Below are positions 1-8,660 of a stretch of DNA of 64,000 nt, piece after piece. The notes below the pieces were generated by a model that searched no databases, had not been told where the DNA came from, and worked only from the letters and a program-made list of their open reading frames with translations. Origin of the DNA: Streptomyces kurssanovii (GTDB taxonomy: Bacteria > Actinomycetota > Actinomycetes > Streptomycetales > Streptomycetaceae); NCBI RefSeq assembly GCF_014649695.1, contig NZ_BMTN01000008.1, positions 186,001 to 250,000 on the forward strand, in the 5' to 3' direction. Made by a program: the position numbers and the translations under genes. Position 1 is the stretch's first letter, and every line of letters starts with the position of its first letter.

Positions 1-21
1 GCCCCCTCCGAACAGACTCAT
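1..21 (-). CDS. possible 5' end of a gene leaving the window
   Basis: An ATG at position 21 on the minus strand opens a frame reading M-S-L-F-G-G-G before the window ends. A G-rich stretch lies 7-12 nt upstream and a promoter-like element about 140 nt upstream points the same way. Seven codons are far too few to identify a product, so this is only a pointer that a gene probably begins here. Confidence 0.2.
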
Positions 22-157
22 CGACTCGCCCCCCGCAGCGGATGTGCTGGCCCTTCGGGGGACCACGTCCTTCGCCGGCGTTCCATCCCGGGCAGTGGGC
101 TCACAAGGCACTCGGTGCCACAGAGTTGACCAACCGTCACACTGCGTCGGGGCAATG

Positions 158-186
158 ACGCTATGGGCCGGTCATTGGTCGGTCAA
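158..186 (-). promoter_or_regulatory. HrdB/sigma70-like promoter reading toward position 1
   Basis: On the minus strand there is TTGACC (181-186), a 17-nt spacer and TAGCGT (158-163), close to the TTGAC(N16-18)TAGRRT pattern of principal-sigma promoters in streptomycetes. It fits a leftward gene starting near position 21. Short GGTCA/TGACC motifs cluster around it and could be operator half-sites. I see no gene between 22 and 284. Confidence 0.4.
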
Positions 187-284
187 TATCACCTCGTTGG
201 TGCTCGGGGGCACGAGGGGGCGCACTCATCAACGTGCAGGCGCGTGATCCTCAGCCGTACCTCGTGAACGAGCCCCCAGGTACG

Positions 285-322
285 GACGGCCTCGGGCGCC
301 CCGCGGGGCGCCCGAGGCCGTC
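285..322 (-). terminator. 19-bp perfect hairpin behind pnkp
   Basis: Arms 285-303 and 304-322 are perfect reverse complements with a CCGCGG centre. The hairpin lies 56 nt beyond the pnkp stop, so it is the likely end of the leftward hen1-pnkp transcript. There is no T-tract, as is common for terminators in high-GC actinomycetes. Confidence 0.75.
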
Positions 323-377
323 ACACAGCCGTCGCGGCCGGATCGGCCGCGCCGGCCGCCCGGCCGTTAGCAGCGGC

Positions 378-2939
378 TCACAGCCGCGGGTCCACCGGCT
401 CCGACTCCAGAGCCAGCACGGCGAACACGGCTTCGTGGACCCGCCACAGCGGCTCACCCTCGCCCAGCCGGTCCAGCGCCTCGAGGCCCAGGGCGTACTC
501 ACGCAGGGCGAGGGAGCGCTTGTGGTTCAGGAACCTCTCCCTCAATCGCTCCAGGTTGCCCGGCCGGGTGTACTCGGGACCGTAGATGATCCGCAGGTAC
601 TCACGGCCGCGGACCTTGATGCCCGGCTGCACGAGACGTCCCTTCCCGTCCCGCGCGAGCGCCTGGAGCGGCTTGACGACCATGCCCTCGCCGCCCCGCC
701 CGGTCATCTCCAGCCACCAGTCGACACCGGAGCGCACCGACGCCTCGTCGCCCGTGTCGACGATCAGCCGCCTGGTGACCTGGAGCAGACCGGTGGCGTC
801 GTGCTCCACCAGCTTGTCCAGCCAGGCCAGTTGTTCGTCGTGCGGGACCGCGGCGAGCGAGCGGCCCTCCGCCGCGAGGATCTGGAAGGGCGCGAGACGC
901 ACTCCCTCCAGTCCGGAGGTGCTCCAGCAGTAGCGCCGGTACGCCTCGGTGAACGCGGCCGCGTCGGCGGTGCGCTCGCGCTGCCGGTCCAGCAGTCCCT
1001 CCACGGCGGCACCGCGTGCGGCGGCGGCCTCCAGGGCGGCGGTCGCCCCCGGCAGCACGGCCCCGGAGGCCGCGCCGACCGCCGCGTACTGCGAGCGCAG
1101 CAGCCCGGACGCCTTGAGCGACCAGGGCATCAGCTCCGCGTCCAGCAGCAGCCAGCGGGTGTCGAGTTCGTCCCACAGTCCGGCCTCGGTGACGGCCGTG
1201 CGCAGGCGTCCGAGGATCTCCTCCGTGACCGCCGGGTCGTCGAAGAACGGCCGCCCGGTGCGGGTGTGCAGGGCCCCGGTGGGACCTTCGACGCCGAACC
1301 GTTCACGCGCCGCGTCCGCGTCACGGCAGACCAGGGCCACCGCCCGCGAGCCCATGTGCTTCTCCTCGCACACGACCCTGGCGATGCCGTCGGACCGGTA
1401 CTGGGCGAACGCCTCCGCCGGGTGCTCCAGGTAGCCGTCCTCCTTGGAGGTGGCCGTCGGGGCCATCGTGGGCGGCAGATACGCGAGAAGCCGCGGGTCG
1501 ACGGCGAAGCGGCTCATCACCTCGAGCGCCGCCGCCGCGTTCTCCTCGCGCACACCGATGCGCGCCATGTGCCGGGTCTCGACCACCCGCCTGCCCTGCA
1601 CGTCGGCGAGGTCCAGCGGCCGGCCCTCACGCCCGCCCGGCGCCTCCGTGAGGAGCGGCCTGACCGGCTCGTACCAGACCTTCTCGGCCGGGACGTCGAC
1701 CAGTTCGCGTTCGGGCCAGCGCAGTGCGGTCATCCTGCCGCCGAAGACCGCGCCGGTGTCGAGGCAGATCGTGTTGTTGATCCATGAGGTGCTGGGGACC
1801 GGTGTGTGGCCGTAGACCACGGCGGCGCGGCCCCGGTAGTCCTCAGCCCACGGATAGCGGACGGGCAGTCCGAACTCGTCCGTCTCCCCCGTGGTGTCGC
1901 CGTACAGCGCGTGCGAACGCACCCGCCCCGACGTGCGGCCGTGGTACTTCTCGGGCAGGCCCGCGTGGCAGACGACGAGCCTGCCGTCGTCGAGCACGTA
2001 GTGGCTGACGAGGCCGTCGATGAACTCCCTCACCTGCTCGCGGAAGGCGTCGTCCTCCTTGCCCAGCTGCTCGATGGTCTCCGCGAGGCCGTGGGTGTGC
2101 TGGACGTTGCGGCCCTTCAGCCAGCGGCCGAGCTTGTTCTCGTGGTTGCCAGGCACGCACAGGGCGTTGCCGGCGGCGACCATCGCCATCACCCGCCGCA
2201 GCACGCCGGGGCTGTCGGGACCGCGGTCGACGAGGTCTCCCACGAAGACGGCGGTACGGCCCTCGGGGTGGGCGCCGTCCACATAGCCGAGCTTGCCGAG
2301 CAGGGTCTCCAGCTCGGAGCTGCAACCGTGGATGTCGCCGATGATGTCGAACGGGCCGGTGAGATGGCGGAGGTCGTTGTAGCGGCGTTCGAGGACGATC
2401 TCGGCGCTCTCCACCTCCTCCACGCTGCGCAGGACGTGCACCTTGCGGAAGCCCTCGCGCTCCAGGCCGCGCAGCGAACGGCGCAGCTCGCGGCGGTGGC
2501 GGGCGATGACATGGCGGGGCATGCCGGCCCGGTCGGGCCGGCCGGCGTTGCGCTCCGCGCACACGTCCTCGGGCAGGTCGAGCACGATCGCGATCGGCAG
2601 GACGTCGTGCTGCCTGGCCAGCTGCACCAGTTGCCGGCGGCTCTCCGCCTGGACGCTCGTCGCGTCGACGACGGTGAGCCGGCCGGCCGAGAGCCGCTTG
2701 CCCACGATGTAGTGCAGGACGTCGAACGCGTCGCCGCTGGCGCTCTGGTCGTTCTCGTCGTCGGCGACGAGTCCCCGGCAGAAGTCGGAGGAGATGACCT
2801 CGGTGGGCCTGAAGTGCCGGCGCGCGAAGGTCGACTTGCCGGAGCCGGTGGCCCCGACGAGGACGACGAGCGACAGGTCGGTCACCGGGAGCCGGCGGCC
2901 GGGCGCGGTCGTGCCTTCGGAGAGTGTCGTGCTGGTCAT
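378..2939 (-). CDS. pnkp: polynucleotide kinase-phosphatase-ligase Pnkp (RNA repair)
   Basis: Protein of 853 residues with the three-module layout of bacterial Pnkp. An N-terminal P-loop kinase (GATGSGKS, 29-36) phosphorylates 5'-OH RNA ends. A central calcineurin-type phosphatase (GDIHG 201-205, GDLVDRG 234-240, GNHE 264-267) removes 2',3'-phosphates. A C-terminal adenylyltransferase/ligase module has the nucleotidyl-lysine motif KHMG (K527). Length matches the Clostridium thermocellum enzyme (about 870 residues). The start was chosen because its ATG overlaps the hen1 stop as ATGA, giving translational coupling. A longer open frame upstream is an overlap with hen1. Established work on this family shows that Pnkp with Hen1 seals ribotoxin-cut RNA and marks it against repeat cleavage. 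All visible motifs are intact, so the protein should be active. Confidence 0.93.
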   Translation of the reverse strand: MTSTTLSEGTTAPGRRLPVTDLSLVVLVGATGSGKSTFARRHFRPTEVISSDFCRGLVADDENDQSASGDAFDVLHYIVGKRLSAGRLTVVDATSVQAESRRQLVQLARQHDVLPIAIVLDLPEDVCAERNAGRPDRAGMPRHVIARHRRELRRSLRGLEREGFRKVHVLRSVEEVESAEIVLERRYNDLRHLTGPFDIIGDIHGCSSELETLLGKLGYVDGAHPEGRTAVFVGDLVDRGPDSPGVLRRVMAMVAAGNALCVPGNHENKLGRWLKGRNVQHTHGLAETIEQLGKEDDAFREQVREFIDGLVSHYVLDDGRLVVCHAGLPEKYHGRTSGRVRSHALYGDTTGETDEFGLPVRYPWAEDYRGRAAVVYGHTPVPSTSWINNTICLDTGAVFGGRMTALRWPERELVDVPAEKVWYEPVRPLLTEAPGGREGRPLDLADVQGRRVVETRHMARIGVREENAAAALEVMSRFAVDPRLLAYLPPTMAPTATSKEDGYLEHPAEAFAQYRSDGIARVVCEEKHMGSRAVALVCRDADAARERFGVEGPTGALHTRTGRPFFDDPAVTEEILGRLRTAVTEAGLWDELDTRWLLLDAELMPWSLKASGLLRSQYAAVGAASGAVLPGATAALEAAAARGAAVEGLLDRQRERTADAAAFTEAYRRYCWSTSGLEGVRLAPFQILAAEGRSLAAVPHDEQLAWLDKLVEHDATGLLQVTRRLIVDTGDEASVRSGVDWWLEMTGRGGEGMVVKPLQALARDGKGRLVQPGIKVRGREYLRIIYGPEYTRPGNLERLRERFLNHKRSLALREYALGLEALDRLGEGEPLWRVHEAVFAVLALESEPVDPRL

Positions 2940-4417
2940 GCGGCCTTCGCCTCCTTCTCGGTCATCTCGAACACCGCCATCTGCGTGGGCGGGCCCACCT
3001 CGGGATCGTCGGGCCCGACGGGCACGAGCCGTACGCCGTAGCCGTGGCGCTCGGCCACGCCCTCGGCCCAGTCGCGGAACTCCTGCCGGGTCCACTCGAA
3101 GCGGTGGTCACCGTGGCGCACATGCCCGGCGGGCAGGCTCTCCCAGCGGACGTTGTACTCGACGTTCGGTGTGGTCACCAGCACCGTCCGCGGCCGGGCG
3201 GAGCCGAACACCGCGTACTCCAGGGCCGGCAGCCGCGGCAGGTCGAGGTGCTCGATGACCTCGCTGAGCACGGCGGCGTCGTATCCCGTCAGCCGCTTGT
3301 CGGTGTAGGTGAGCGAGCCCTGCATCAGCTTGACGCGGGACGCCTGCCGCTCGCCCATGCGGTCCAGCTTGAGGCGCCGGCCGGCGACGGTCAGCGCCCG
3401 CACCGACACGTCGACGCCGACGATCTCGGTGAACCGCGTGTCCTTCAGCAGGGCCTGCACCAACTGACCCTGGCCGCAGCCGAGGTCGAGCACCCTGCTC
3501 GCGCCGGCGGCGTGCAGCGCCTCCAGGACGGCGGCCCTGCGCTGCTCGGCGAGCGGTACGGGGCGCTCCTCCGTGTCGGTGGTCTCGTCGACCGCGTTGT
3601 CGATGTCCTCGACGGCGAGGTCGTCGGCCTCGGCCAGCCGCACCAGTTCGAGACGCTCCATGGCCTGACGGGTCAGTCCCCAGCGGCGCGACAGGTAGCG
3701 GCTGGTGATCAGCTTCTGTTCGGGATGCTCGGCGAGCCAGCCCTCGCCCGCGCGCAGCAGCTTGTCGACCTCGTCCGGCGCGACCCAGTAGTGCTTGGCG
3801 TCGTCGAGGACGGGCAGCAGCACATAGAGCTGGCGCAACGCGTCGGCGAGCCGCAGCTCCCCTTCGAGCACCAGCTGTACGTAGCGGGAGTCGCCCCACT
3901 CGGGGAACTGCTCATCCAGCGCGACCGGTTCGGCCTCGACCGTGCTCCAGCCGAGCGGCCCGAAGAGCTTGCGGACCAGCTCGGCGCCGCCGCGGGCCGG
4001 CAGGGCGGGCACCTCGACACGCAGCGGCATCGGGGCCTCCACCCGCCCGGGCAGTGCGGCGCAGACGCCGCGCAGGGCGCTCTTGAACACGGTGGTCAGG
4101 GCGACGGCCAGCAGCGACGACGCCGCGTAGGGGCGGTCGTTGACGTACTGGGCGAGCGCCGAGTCGGGTGCGCCGCCGCGGCCCTTGCCCTTGCCGCGCC
4201 GCACCAGCGCCACCGGATCCACCTCCAGGAGCAGTGCGGCCGTGCACCGCTCGGCGGACGCCTCGGGGTAGAAGACGTGCGCCGTGCCGTGCGAGGTGGA
4301 GAACGCCTGCGCCTTGTCGGGATGCTTGTGCAGCAGATAACCCAGGTCGGTCGCGGGGCGTTCAACGGTGCCGGTGGTACTGATCGTCAGGAACACGCGT
4401 TTGAGTATCGTCCGCAT
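2936..4417 (-). CDS. hen1: 3' terminal RNA ribose 2'-O-methyltransferase Hen1
   Basis: About 493 residues. The N-terminal half (to about 240) is the bacterial Hen1 domain that aids Pnkp ligation. The C-terminal half is a SAM-dependent methyltransferase with DLGCGQG (311-317) and the Hen1 metal site: EVIEH (386-390) and histidines near 435-438 in RHGDH. In the known pathway Hen1 methylates the 2'-OH at the broken end so that the repaired RNA carries a protective 2'-O-methyl. The start is uncertain: ATG at 4417 has a GGGGCGG upstream, whereas a GTG at 4396 gives the family's usual N-terminus (FLTIS) but has no visible ribosome site. The gene is followed by pnkp with an ATGA overlap, so the two form one repair operon. 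Confidence 0.9.
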   Translation of the reverse strand: MRTILKRVFLTISTTGTVERPATDLGYLLHKHPDKAQAFSTSHGTAHVFYPEASAERCTAALLLEVDPVALVRRGKGKGRGGAPDSALAQYVNDRPYAASSLLAVALTTVFKSALRGVCAALPGRVEAPMPLRVEVPALPARGGAELVRKLFGPLGWSTVEAEPVALDEQFPEWGDSRYVQLVLEGELRLADALRQLYVLLPVLDDAKHYWVAPDEVDKLLRAGEGWLAEHPEQKLITSRYLSRRWGLTRQAMERLELVRLAEADDLAVEDIDNAVDETTDTEERPVPLAEQRRAAVLEALHAAGASRVLDLGCGQGQLVQALLKDTRFTEIVGVDVSVRALTVAGRRLKLDRMGERQASRVKLMQGSLTYTDKRLTGYDAAVLSEVIEHLDLPRLPALEYAVFGSARPRTVLVTTPNVEYNVRWESLPAGHVRHGDHRFEWTRQEFRDWAEGVAERHGYGVRLVPVGPDDPEVGPPTQMAVFEMTEKEAKAA

Positions 4418-4493
4418 CGGCCGCCCCGACCAGGGGTTTTCGTCAGAGGGACGGTCCGTGTCCGGCACGCCACCGGGCGTGTCCGCCGCTCGC

Positions 4494-5396
4494 TCAGGGT
4501 CGCAGCAGCCGCGCGAGCTCCGCGATCTCGCGGGGCCCGACCCGGCAGCAGCCTCCGGCCAGGCGTGCCCCGGCCTCACGCCATTCCCGCACCCTGCCCG
4601 GGTCGTACCCCGAACCGCCCTGCCAGGACCGGGAGTCGGCGTCCCACCGTTCGCCGCTGTTCGGGTACACGACGGCCGGCTTGCCGGTGACCTCCGAGGC
4701 GAGCGCGGCCGCGTCCGTGGTCTCGCGCGGGTCGCAGCAGTTGACGCCCACGGCGATGACCTGCTCACGGCCTGCGGCGAGCGCGAAGGCCTCGGCGAGC
4801 GGCTGGCCGGCGCGCGTGCGGCCGTCCGCGACGGTGTACGACAGCCACACCGGCACGCCGCACCCTTCGGCGGCGTCGAGCAGCGCACGCGCCTCGTCCG
4901 TGTCGGGCACGGTCTCCAGGGCGAGCACGTCCGGGCCGGCGGCGGCGAGCGCCTCGATCCGCGGCCGGTGGAACCGCTCCAGCTCGCGCACGCCGAGCCC
5001 GTACCGGCCGCGGTACTCGCTGCCGTCCGCGAGCATGGCGCCGTACGGCCCGACGGATGCGGCGACCCACACCTCGTGGCCGGCGGCGTCCGCCGCGGAC
5101 CTGGCCAGGCCGACGCTGCGGCCCAGCAGTCCGGCCGCCTGCTCCCGGCCGAGCCCCCGCCGGGCGAACCCCTCGAACGTGGCCTGGTAGCTCGAGGTGA
5201 TCAGCACCTGGGCTCCCGCCCGCACGTACGCCGTGTGCGCGGCCTCGATCTGCCCCGGGTCGTCGGCGAGCAGGCGGGCCGACCAGAGGCTGCCGGTCAG
5301 GTCACAGCCCTGTGCCTGGAGTTGGTTGGACAGACCGCCGTCCAGGACGACGGGGCCTTCCTCGAGGGCGGCGGCGAGCGTACGGGCGGGTTTCAC
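4494..5396 (-). CDS. mmuM: homocysteine S-methyltransferase
   Basis: 300 residues, typical of MmuM. It transfers a methyl group from S-methylmethionine (or SAM) to homocysteine, giving methionine. The zinc-binding cysteines expected of the family are visible: one in GVNCCDP in the middle and the C-terminal pair in GGCCRVGP. The N-terminal VVLDGGLSNQL is the family's usual opening. The start is a GTG preceded at 4 nt by AAGGGAA. The upstream oxidoreductase ends 14 nt before this start, so the two are probably cotranscribed. Together with downstream hen1, a SAM-consuming enzyme, this places methyl metabolism next to RNA methylation, but a functional link is only inference. Confidence 0.9.
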   Translation of the reverse strand: MKPARTLAAALEEGPVVLDGGLSNQLQAQGCDLTGSLWSARLLADDPGQIEAAHTAYVRAGAQVLITSSYQATFEGFARRGLGREQAAGLLGRSVGLARSAADAAGHEVWVAASVGPYGAMLADGSEYRGRYGLGVRELERFHRPRIEALAAAGPDVLALETVPDTDEARALLDAAEGCGVPVWLSYTVADGRTRAGQPLAEAFALAAGREQVIAVGVNCCDPRETTDAAALASEVTGKPAVVYPNSGERWDADSRSWQGGSGYDPGRVREWREAGARLAGGCCRVGPREIAELARLLRP

Positions 5397-5410
5397 GGTG
5401 TTCCCTTCGG

Positions 5411-6334
5411 TCAGCTCAGCTGCGAGCTGACCTGCGACGAGATCAGCTCGAGGTGGTCGAGGTCGTCGAGGTCGAGCACCTGGAGGTAGAGACGGGACGA
5501 GCCGGTGGCGGCATAGCGCCCGATCTTGTCGACGACCTCCGCGGGCGAGCCCGCCAGTCCGTTCGCCTTCAGCTCGTCCACCTCACGGCCGATCGCCGCC
5601 GCGCGACGGGCCACCTCCGCGTCGTCCTTGCCGACGCAGACCACCAGCGCGTTGGAGTAGACGAGGTCGCCGGGGGCCCGGCCGGCCTTCTCCGCGGCTG
5701 CGCGGACCCGGCCGAACTGCCGCTCGGTGTCCTCGATCGACGCGAAGGGCAAGTTGAACTCGTCCGCGTACTGGGCGGCGAGGCGGGGTGTGCGGGTCGC
5801 TCCGTGGCCGCCGATCAGCACGGGGATCTTCCGCTGGGCGGGCTTGGGCAGTGCGGGCGAGTCGGACAGCTGGTAGTGCGTGCCGTCGTAGGAGAAGGTC
5901 TTGCCCACCTCCGTGGCCCACAGTCCGGTGACGATCGCGAGCTGCTCCTCGAGCCTGGCGAACTTCTCCTTCGGGAAGGGGATGCCGTACGCCTTGTGCT
6001 CGTCCTCGAACCAGCCGGCACCGAGGCCCAGTTCGACCCGGCCGCCCGACATCTGGTCGACCTGGGCGACCTGGATCGCCAGCACACCGGGCAGCCGGAA
6101 GGTGCCGGCCGTCATCAGGGTGCCGAGGCGGATGCGCTTGGTCTCACGGGCCAGTCCGGCCAGGGTGATCCAGGCGTCCGTCGGTCCGGGCAGTCCGTCG
6201 GAGGAGCCCATGCTCAGGTAGTGGTCGGAACGGAAGAAGGCGTCGAAGCCGAGGTCCTCGGTGGCTTTGGCGACGGCCAGCAGGGTGTCGTAGCTCGCGC
6301 CTTGCTGGGGCTCGGTGAAGATTCGAAGATCCAT
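5411..6334 (-). CDS. LLM-class F420-dependent oxidoreductase
   Basis: 307 residues of the luciferase-like (bacterial luciferase alpha/F420) TIM-barrel family. The protein opens MDLRIFTEPQQG, followed by strand-helix repeats including FDAFFRSDHYL, RIRLGTLMT, VELGLGAGWFEDEH and IPVLIGGHG, all typical of actinobacterial F420H2 oxidoreductases. The substrate cannot be told from sequence. The ATG at 6334 was preferred over an in-frame GTG at 6349 because AGGATGGAG stands just before it. The gene is likely cotranscribed with mmuM 14 nt downstream. Confidence 0.85.
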   Translation of the reverse strand: MDLRIFTEPQQGASYDTLLAVAKATEDLGFDAFFRSDHYLSMGSSDGLPGPTDAWITLAGLARETKRIRLGTLMTAGTFRLPGVLAIQVAQVDQMSGGRVELGLGAGWFEDEHKAYGIPFPKEKFARLEEQLAIVTGLWATEVGKTFSYDGTHYQLSDSPALPKPAQRKIPVLIGGHGATRTPRLAAQYADEFNLPFASIEDTERQFGRVRAAAEKAGRAPGDLVYSNALVVCVGKDDAEVARRAAAIGREVDELKANGLAGSPAEVVDKIGRYAATGSSRLYLQVLDLDDLDHLELISSQVSSQLS

Positions 6335-6392
6335 GGCTCCATCCTGCACCCTGGACTCCCGGCCCGTCGCGGCCGAAGGCCCCCCGTGGCCG

Positions 6393-6878
6393 TCAGGGCC
6401 CGGCGCGGCCGCGGACGGTTTCGGGAGGCCGGTCCGGTTCCCGTTCGGCGAGCCGGCGCAGCATGCCGCGCACCCGGTCGCTCGACTCGTCGGCGGCGTC
6501 TATCGTCTCGATGCACTGCCAGTAGAGCCCCTCGTCGTCCGTGGCGCAGGCGACGCCGACGAGTGCGATGCCGACGTCGCCGAGCAGCACGTTCAGACCG
6601 AGTAACGTGGCCTCAGGATCAGCCACTTCGGTCAGTCCCGTGGCCCGGACGCTGCCGCTACGCACCATCGGATGGTCCAGCACGCCGCATCCGCGACCGC
6701 CGATCTCGCTCAGTCCTCTGGCCTCGCCGCGCAGTTCCGGCGGGCCGACGAGCGCCAGCCGGGCGCCGATCGCCTGCGCGAGCGCCTGGGCCTGCCAGGC
6801 CTCCGCGACGATCTCCGGCACCGCGCGGCTCTGGGCCAGCGCATGACGGCACATCCTGACGAGCCGTTCCGCATCCAT
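6393..6878 (-). CDS. DUF6099-like small protein containing a TTA codon
   Basis: 161 residues, predicted cytoplasmic, without signal peptide or clear membrane segment. The N-terminal pattern RLVRMCRHALAQS and IVAEAWQAQALAQAIG resembles an uncharacterised Streptomyces family I recall as DUF6099. The family assignment is from memory and the function is unknown. Codon 92 is TTA (positions 6603-6605), so translation should depend on the bldA leucyl-tRNA, which limits full expression to later growth. The gene stands alone: 58 nt separate it from the oxidoreductase and about 190 nt of gene-free DNA lie upstream. Confidence 0.7.
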   Translation of the reverse strand: MDAERLVRMCRHALAQSRAVPEIVAEAWQAQALAQAIGARLALVGPPELRGEARGLSEIGGRGCGVLDHPMVRSGSVRATGLTEVADPEATLLGLNVLLGDVGIALVGVACATDDEGLYWQCIETIDAADESSDRVRGMLRRLAEREPDRPPETVRGRAGP

Positions 6879-7068
6879 GTACGCACCCCCGTTCGTACGA
6901 AATCCTGCCCACTGAGTTCATTACCCAGAGTGAAGCCCGTTGAGCCGGAAAGCCAGGGGAATTCGGAAATCTGTGGACAGCAAGGCCGTTGTGCATAACT
7001 CGACAACTCCGGAGAGTGACGAAGTAGCCTTGTGTGCCCGGTGGTACCCGGATGTTGGTCCCCGGTTC

Positions 7069-7401
7069 TCACTTCGGCGGGAAACGGATCTCGTTGCGGT
7101 CGATCTTCTCCGACAGAGCCTGAAGAGCGTCGATCCCCAGCACCTCGCAGAACTGCAGCAGGTACGCCAGCACGTCCGCGACCTCGTCGCGCACCCGGTG
7201 CGCCCCCTCCGGCTCCTCCATCACCCTCGCCGACTCCTCCGGCGTCAACCACTGGAAGATCTCGACCAGTTCGGCCGCCTCGACGCTCAGCGCCACGGCC
7301 AGGTTCTTCGGCGTGTGGTAGGGCTCCCAGCCACGCGCCGCCGCGAACCCGGCCAGTCTGCGCTGCAGCCCCTCGACATCCAGCCCGTCGTCTCTCGTCA
7401 C
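7069..7401 (-). CDS. MazG-like nucleotide pyrophosphohydrolase
   Basis: 110 residues, all-alpha MazG/dUTPase-like family that hydrolyses nucleoside triphosphates to monophosphates. The metal-binding pattern is present: EAAELVEIFQWL (E-x-x-E), then DEVADVLAYLLQFC (E-x-x-D), and K-N-L before the first helix. The start is GTG at 7401, whose GTGA overlaps the stop of the upstream ATPase. A longer frame upstream is ATPase sequence in another phase. Substrate is unknown; relatives act on dCTP, dUTP or damaged nucleotides. Coupling to an ATPase suggests a joint role. Confidence 0.85.
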   Translation of the reverse strand: MTRDDGLDVEGLQRRLAGFAAARGWEPYHTPKNLAVALSVEAAELVEIFQWLTPEESARVMEEPEGAHRVRDEVADVLAYLLQFCEVLGIDALQALSEKIDRNEIRFPPK

Positions 7402-8606
7402 GGCACCAGGTCTACCACCGTCACGCCGTCGACCCCCCGCGCGCACGACGCGTCCGTGACGGTCCCCACCAGCCTGATGTGCCCCCGCGCACACATCTCC
7501 GCCCCCAGCGCCACCAGTTGACGGGTCTGTTCGGGGTCGAGGCTTCGGTCGAAGCCGTCGGCGAGCACCGTGAGCGACTGGTAGGCCACGGGCACCTCCG
7601 CCACCTGGTCCATGGCGAGCACGCCCGGCCCGGTGAGCAGCACCAGGGCGAGCCCCAGAAACCTGAGCTCCCCTTCGCCGAGCCGCCCCACCGGTGTCGA
7701 GCCCAGCGCACCGCCGCGTGCCAGCAGGGCACGTACCCGCCCGCCCGCCAGTTCCTCGACCGCGACGTCGGCCACCGCTCCCGCGCACCCCGTCCGTGCC
7801 GCCGACGCGAGCCTCGCGTGCCGCTTGGCGCATTCACTGCGTGTGCGGTGCAGAACCTCCGCCAGGTTGTCGCAGCCGCGGCGGAGCCGCCCGGCCCCCG
7901 CCGGCACGGGCTGACGCATCCGCTCCGGCCGGGGGTCGCAGGCGAACACCGACCGCAGTGCCACCACGACCTGTTCGGCCGCGGCGAGCACCTGCAACTG
8001 CGCCTCGGTGCTCCCCGCGACGCGCAGCGGCAGCAGCGCCGTGCCGAGCCTGTCGTCGGGCAGCGGACCACGAGTGACGGTCGCGGAGCCCGCGGTGTGC
8101 CAGGCCGCTTCCACGACGGACCGTGCGGGGTCACGCAGTGCCGTGGTCAGCAGGGTCCGGCCGCCGGCGGTGAGCCGTTCGCCCGCCACCCGCAGGCTCG
8201 GTTCGGTCTGCACGGCCAGGTCGAGCAGCACGGGGCCGGCCGGGCCGTCGACCGTGCAGCCGATACGGAATCCGCGCCGCCCCTGTCTGTCGGCGACGGC
8301 CCGCTCCGGGACGCATTCCGCCGGGTCGGGGAACGCGGTGGCCAGGTCGCGGCCGGCGCCCAGGAGCGCCAGCGCCTCGTACGCCTGGAGCGCGTTCGAC
8401 TTGCCGCTGCCGCTCGGCCCCGCGAAGAGCGTCATGGGGCCGAGCGGGAAGGCGGCGGCGCGGTGCGATCTGAAGGCGGAGAGCCGTAACTGTGTGACGG
8501 CGGGGCGGGCGTTGCTCCCCCGGCCGGGCGCCGTGTCCGGATCCACGTCCGGCACTCGGCTCATGACCGGCGTTCTCGCGTCCATGACCTGCGTCTTCGT
8601 GTCCAT
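7398..8606 (-). CDS. RecF/SMC-like AAA ATPase coupled to MazG
   Basis: 402 residues. After a poorly conserved first 35 residues the protein has a RecF-type ATPase core: LRLSAFRSHRAAAF, Walker A GPSGSGKSN near 60-68, and a C-terminal GEGELRFLGLALVLL resembling the ABC signature. Walker B follows as VLAMDQ. In this fold Asp is normally followed by the catalytic Glu; here it is Gln, which in related ATPases slows hydrolysis. There is no TOPRIM or nuclease domain, so it is not a full OLD protein. The stop overlaps the MazG start as GTGA. The true start is uncertain: in-frame ATGs at 8606, 8585 and 8564 sit in a 21-bp repeat and none has a strong ribosome site. Confidence 0.8.
   Translation of the reverse strand: MDTKTQVMDARTPVMSRVPDVDPDTAPGRGSNARPAVTQLRLSAFRSHRAAAFPLGPMTLFAGPSGSGKSNALQAYEALALLGAGRDLATAFPDPAECVPERAVADRQGRRGFRIGCTVDGPAGPVLLDLAVQTEPSLRVAGERLTAGGRTLLTTALRDPARSVVEAAWHTAGSATVTRGPLPDDRLGTALLPLRVAGSTEAQLQVLAAAEQVVVALRSVFACDPRPERMRQPVPAGAGRLRRGCDNLAEVLHRTRSECAKRHARLASAARTGCAGAVADVAVEELAGGRVRALLARGGALGSTPVGRLGEGELRFLGLALVLLTGPGVLAMDQVAEVPVAYQSLTVLADGFDRSLDPEQTRQLVALGAEMCARGHIRLVGTVTDASCARGVDGVTVVDLVP
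8544..8606 (-). repeat. 21-bp degenerate tandem repeat over the ATPase start
   Basis: On the minus strand three units begin at 8606, 8585 and 8564, each starting with ATG. The first two encode MDTKTQV and MDARTPV, and the third (MSRVPDV) is weaker. The period is a whole number of codons, so each unit offers an in-frame start. Confidence 0.55.
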
Positions 8607-8660
8607 GATCGGGACGGTACGCAGCCCTGGACACGCCGAACCGTTCCGCCTGGGACCTTC

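Noticed and set aside
44-247. Short plus-strand frame at the window start
   Set aside because: No codon bias or ribosome site; it lies over a minus-strand promoter-like region.
234-1787. Plus-strand frame over the pnkp 3' part
   Set aside because: Antisense shadow of Pnkp; composition is repetitive and there is no ribosome site.
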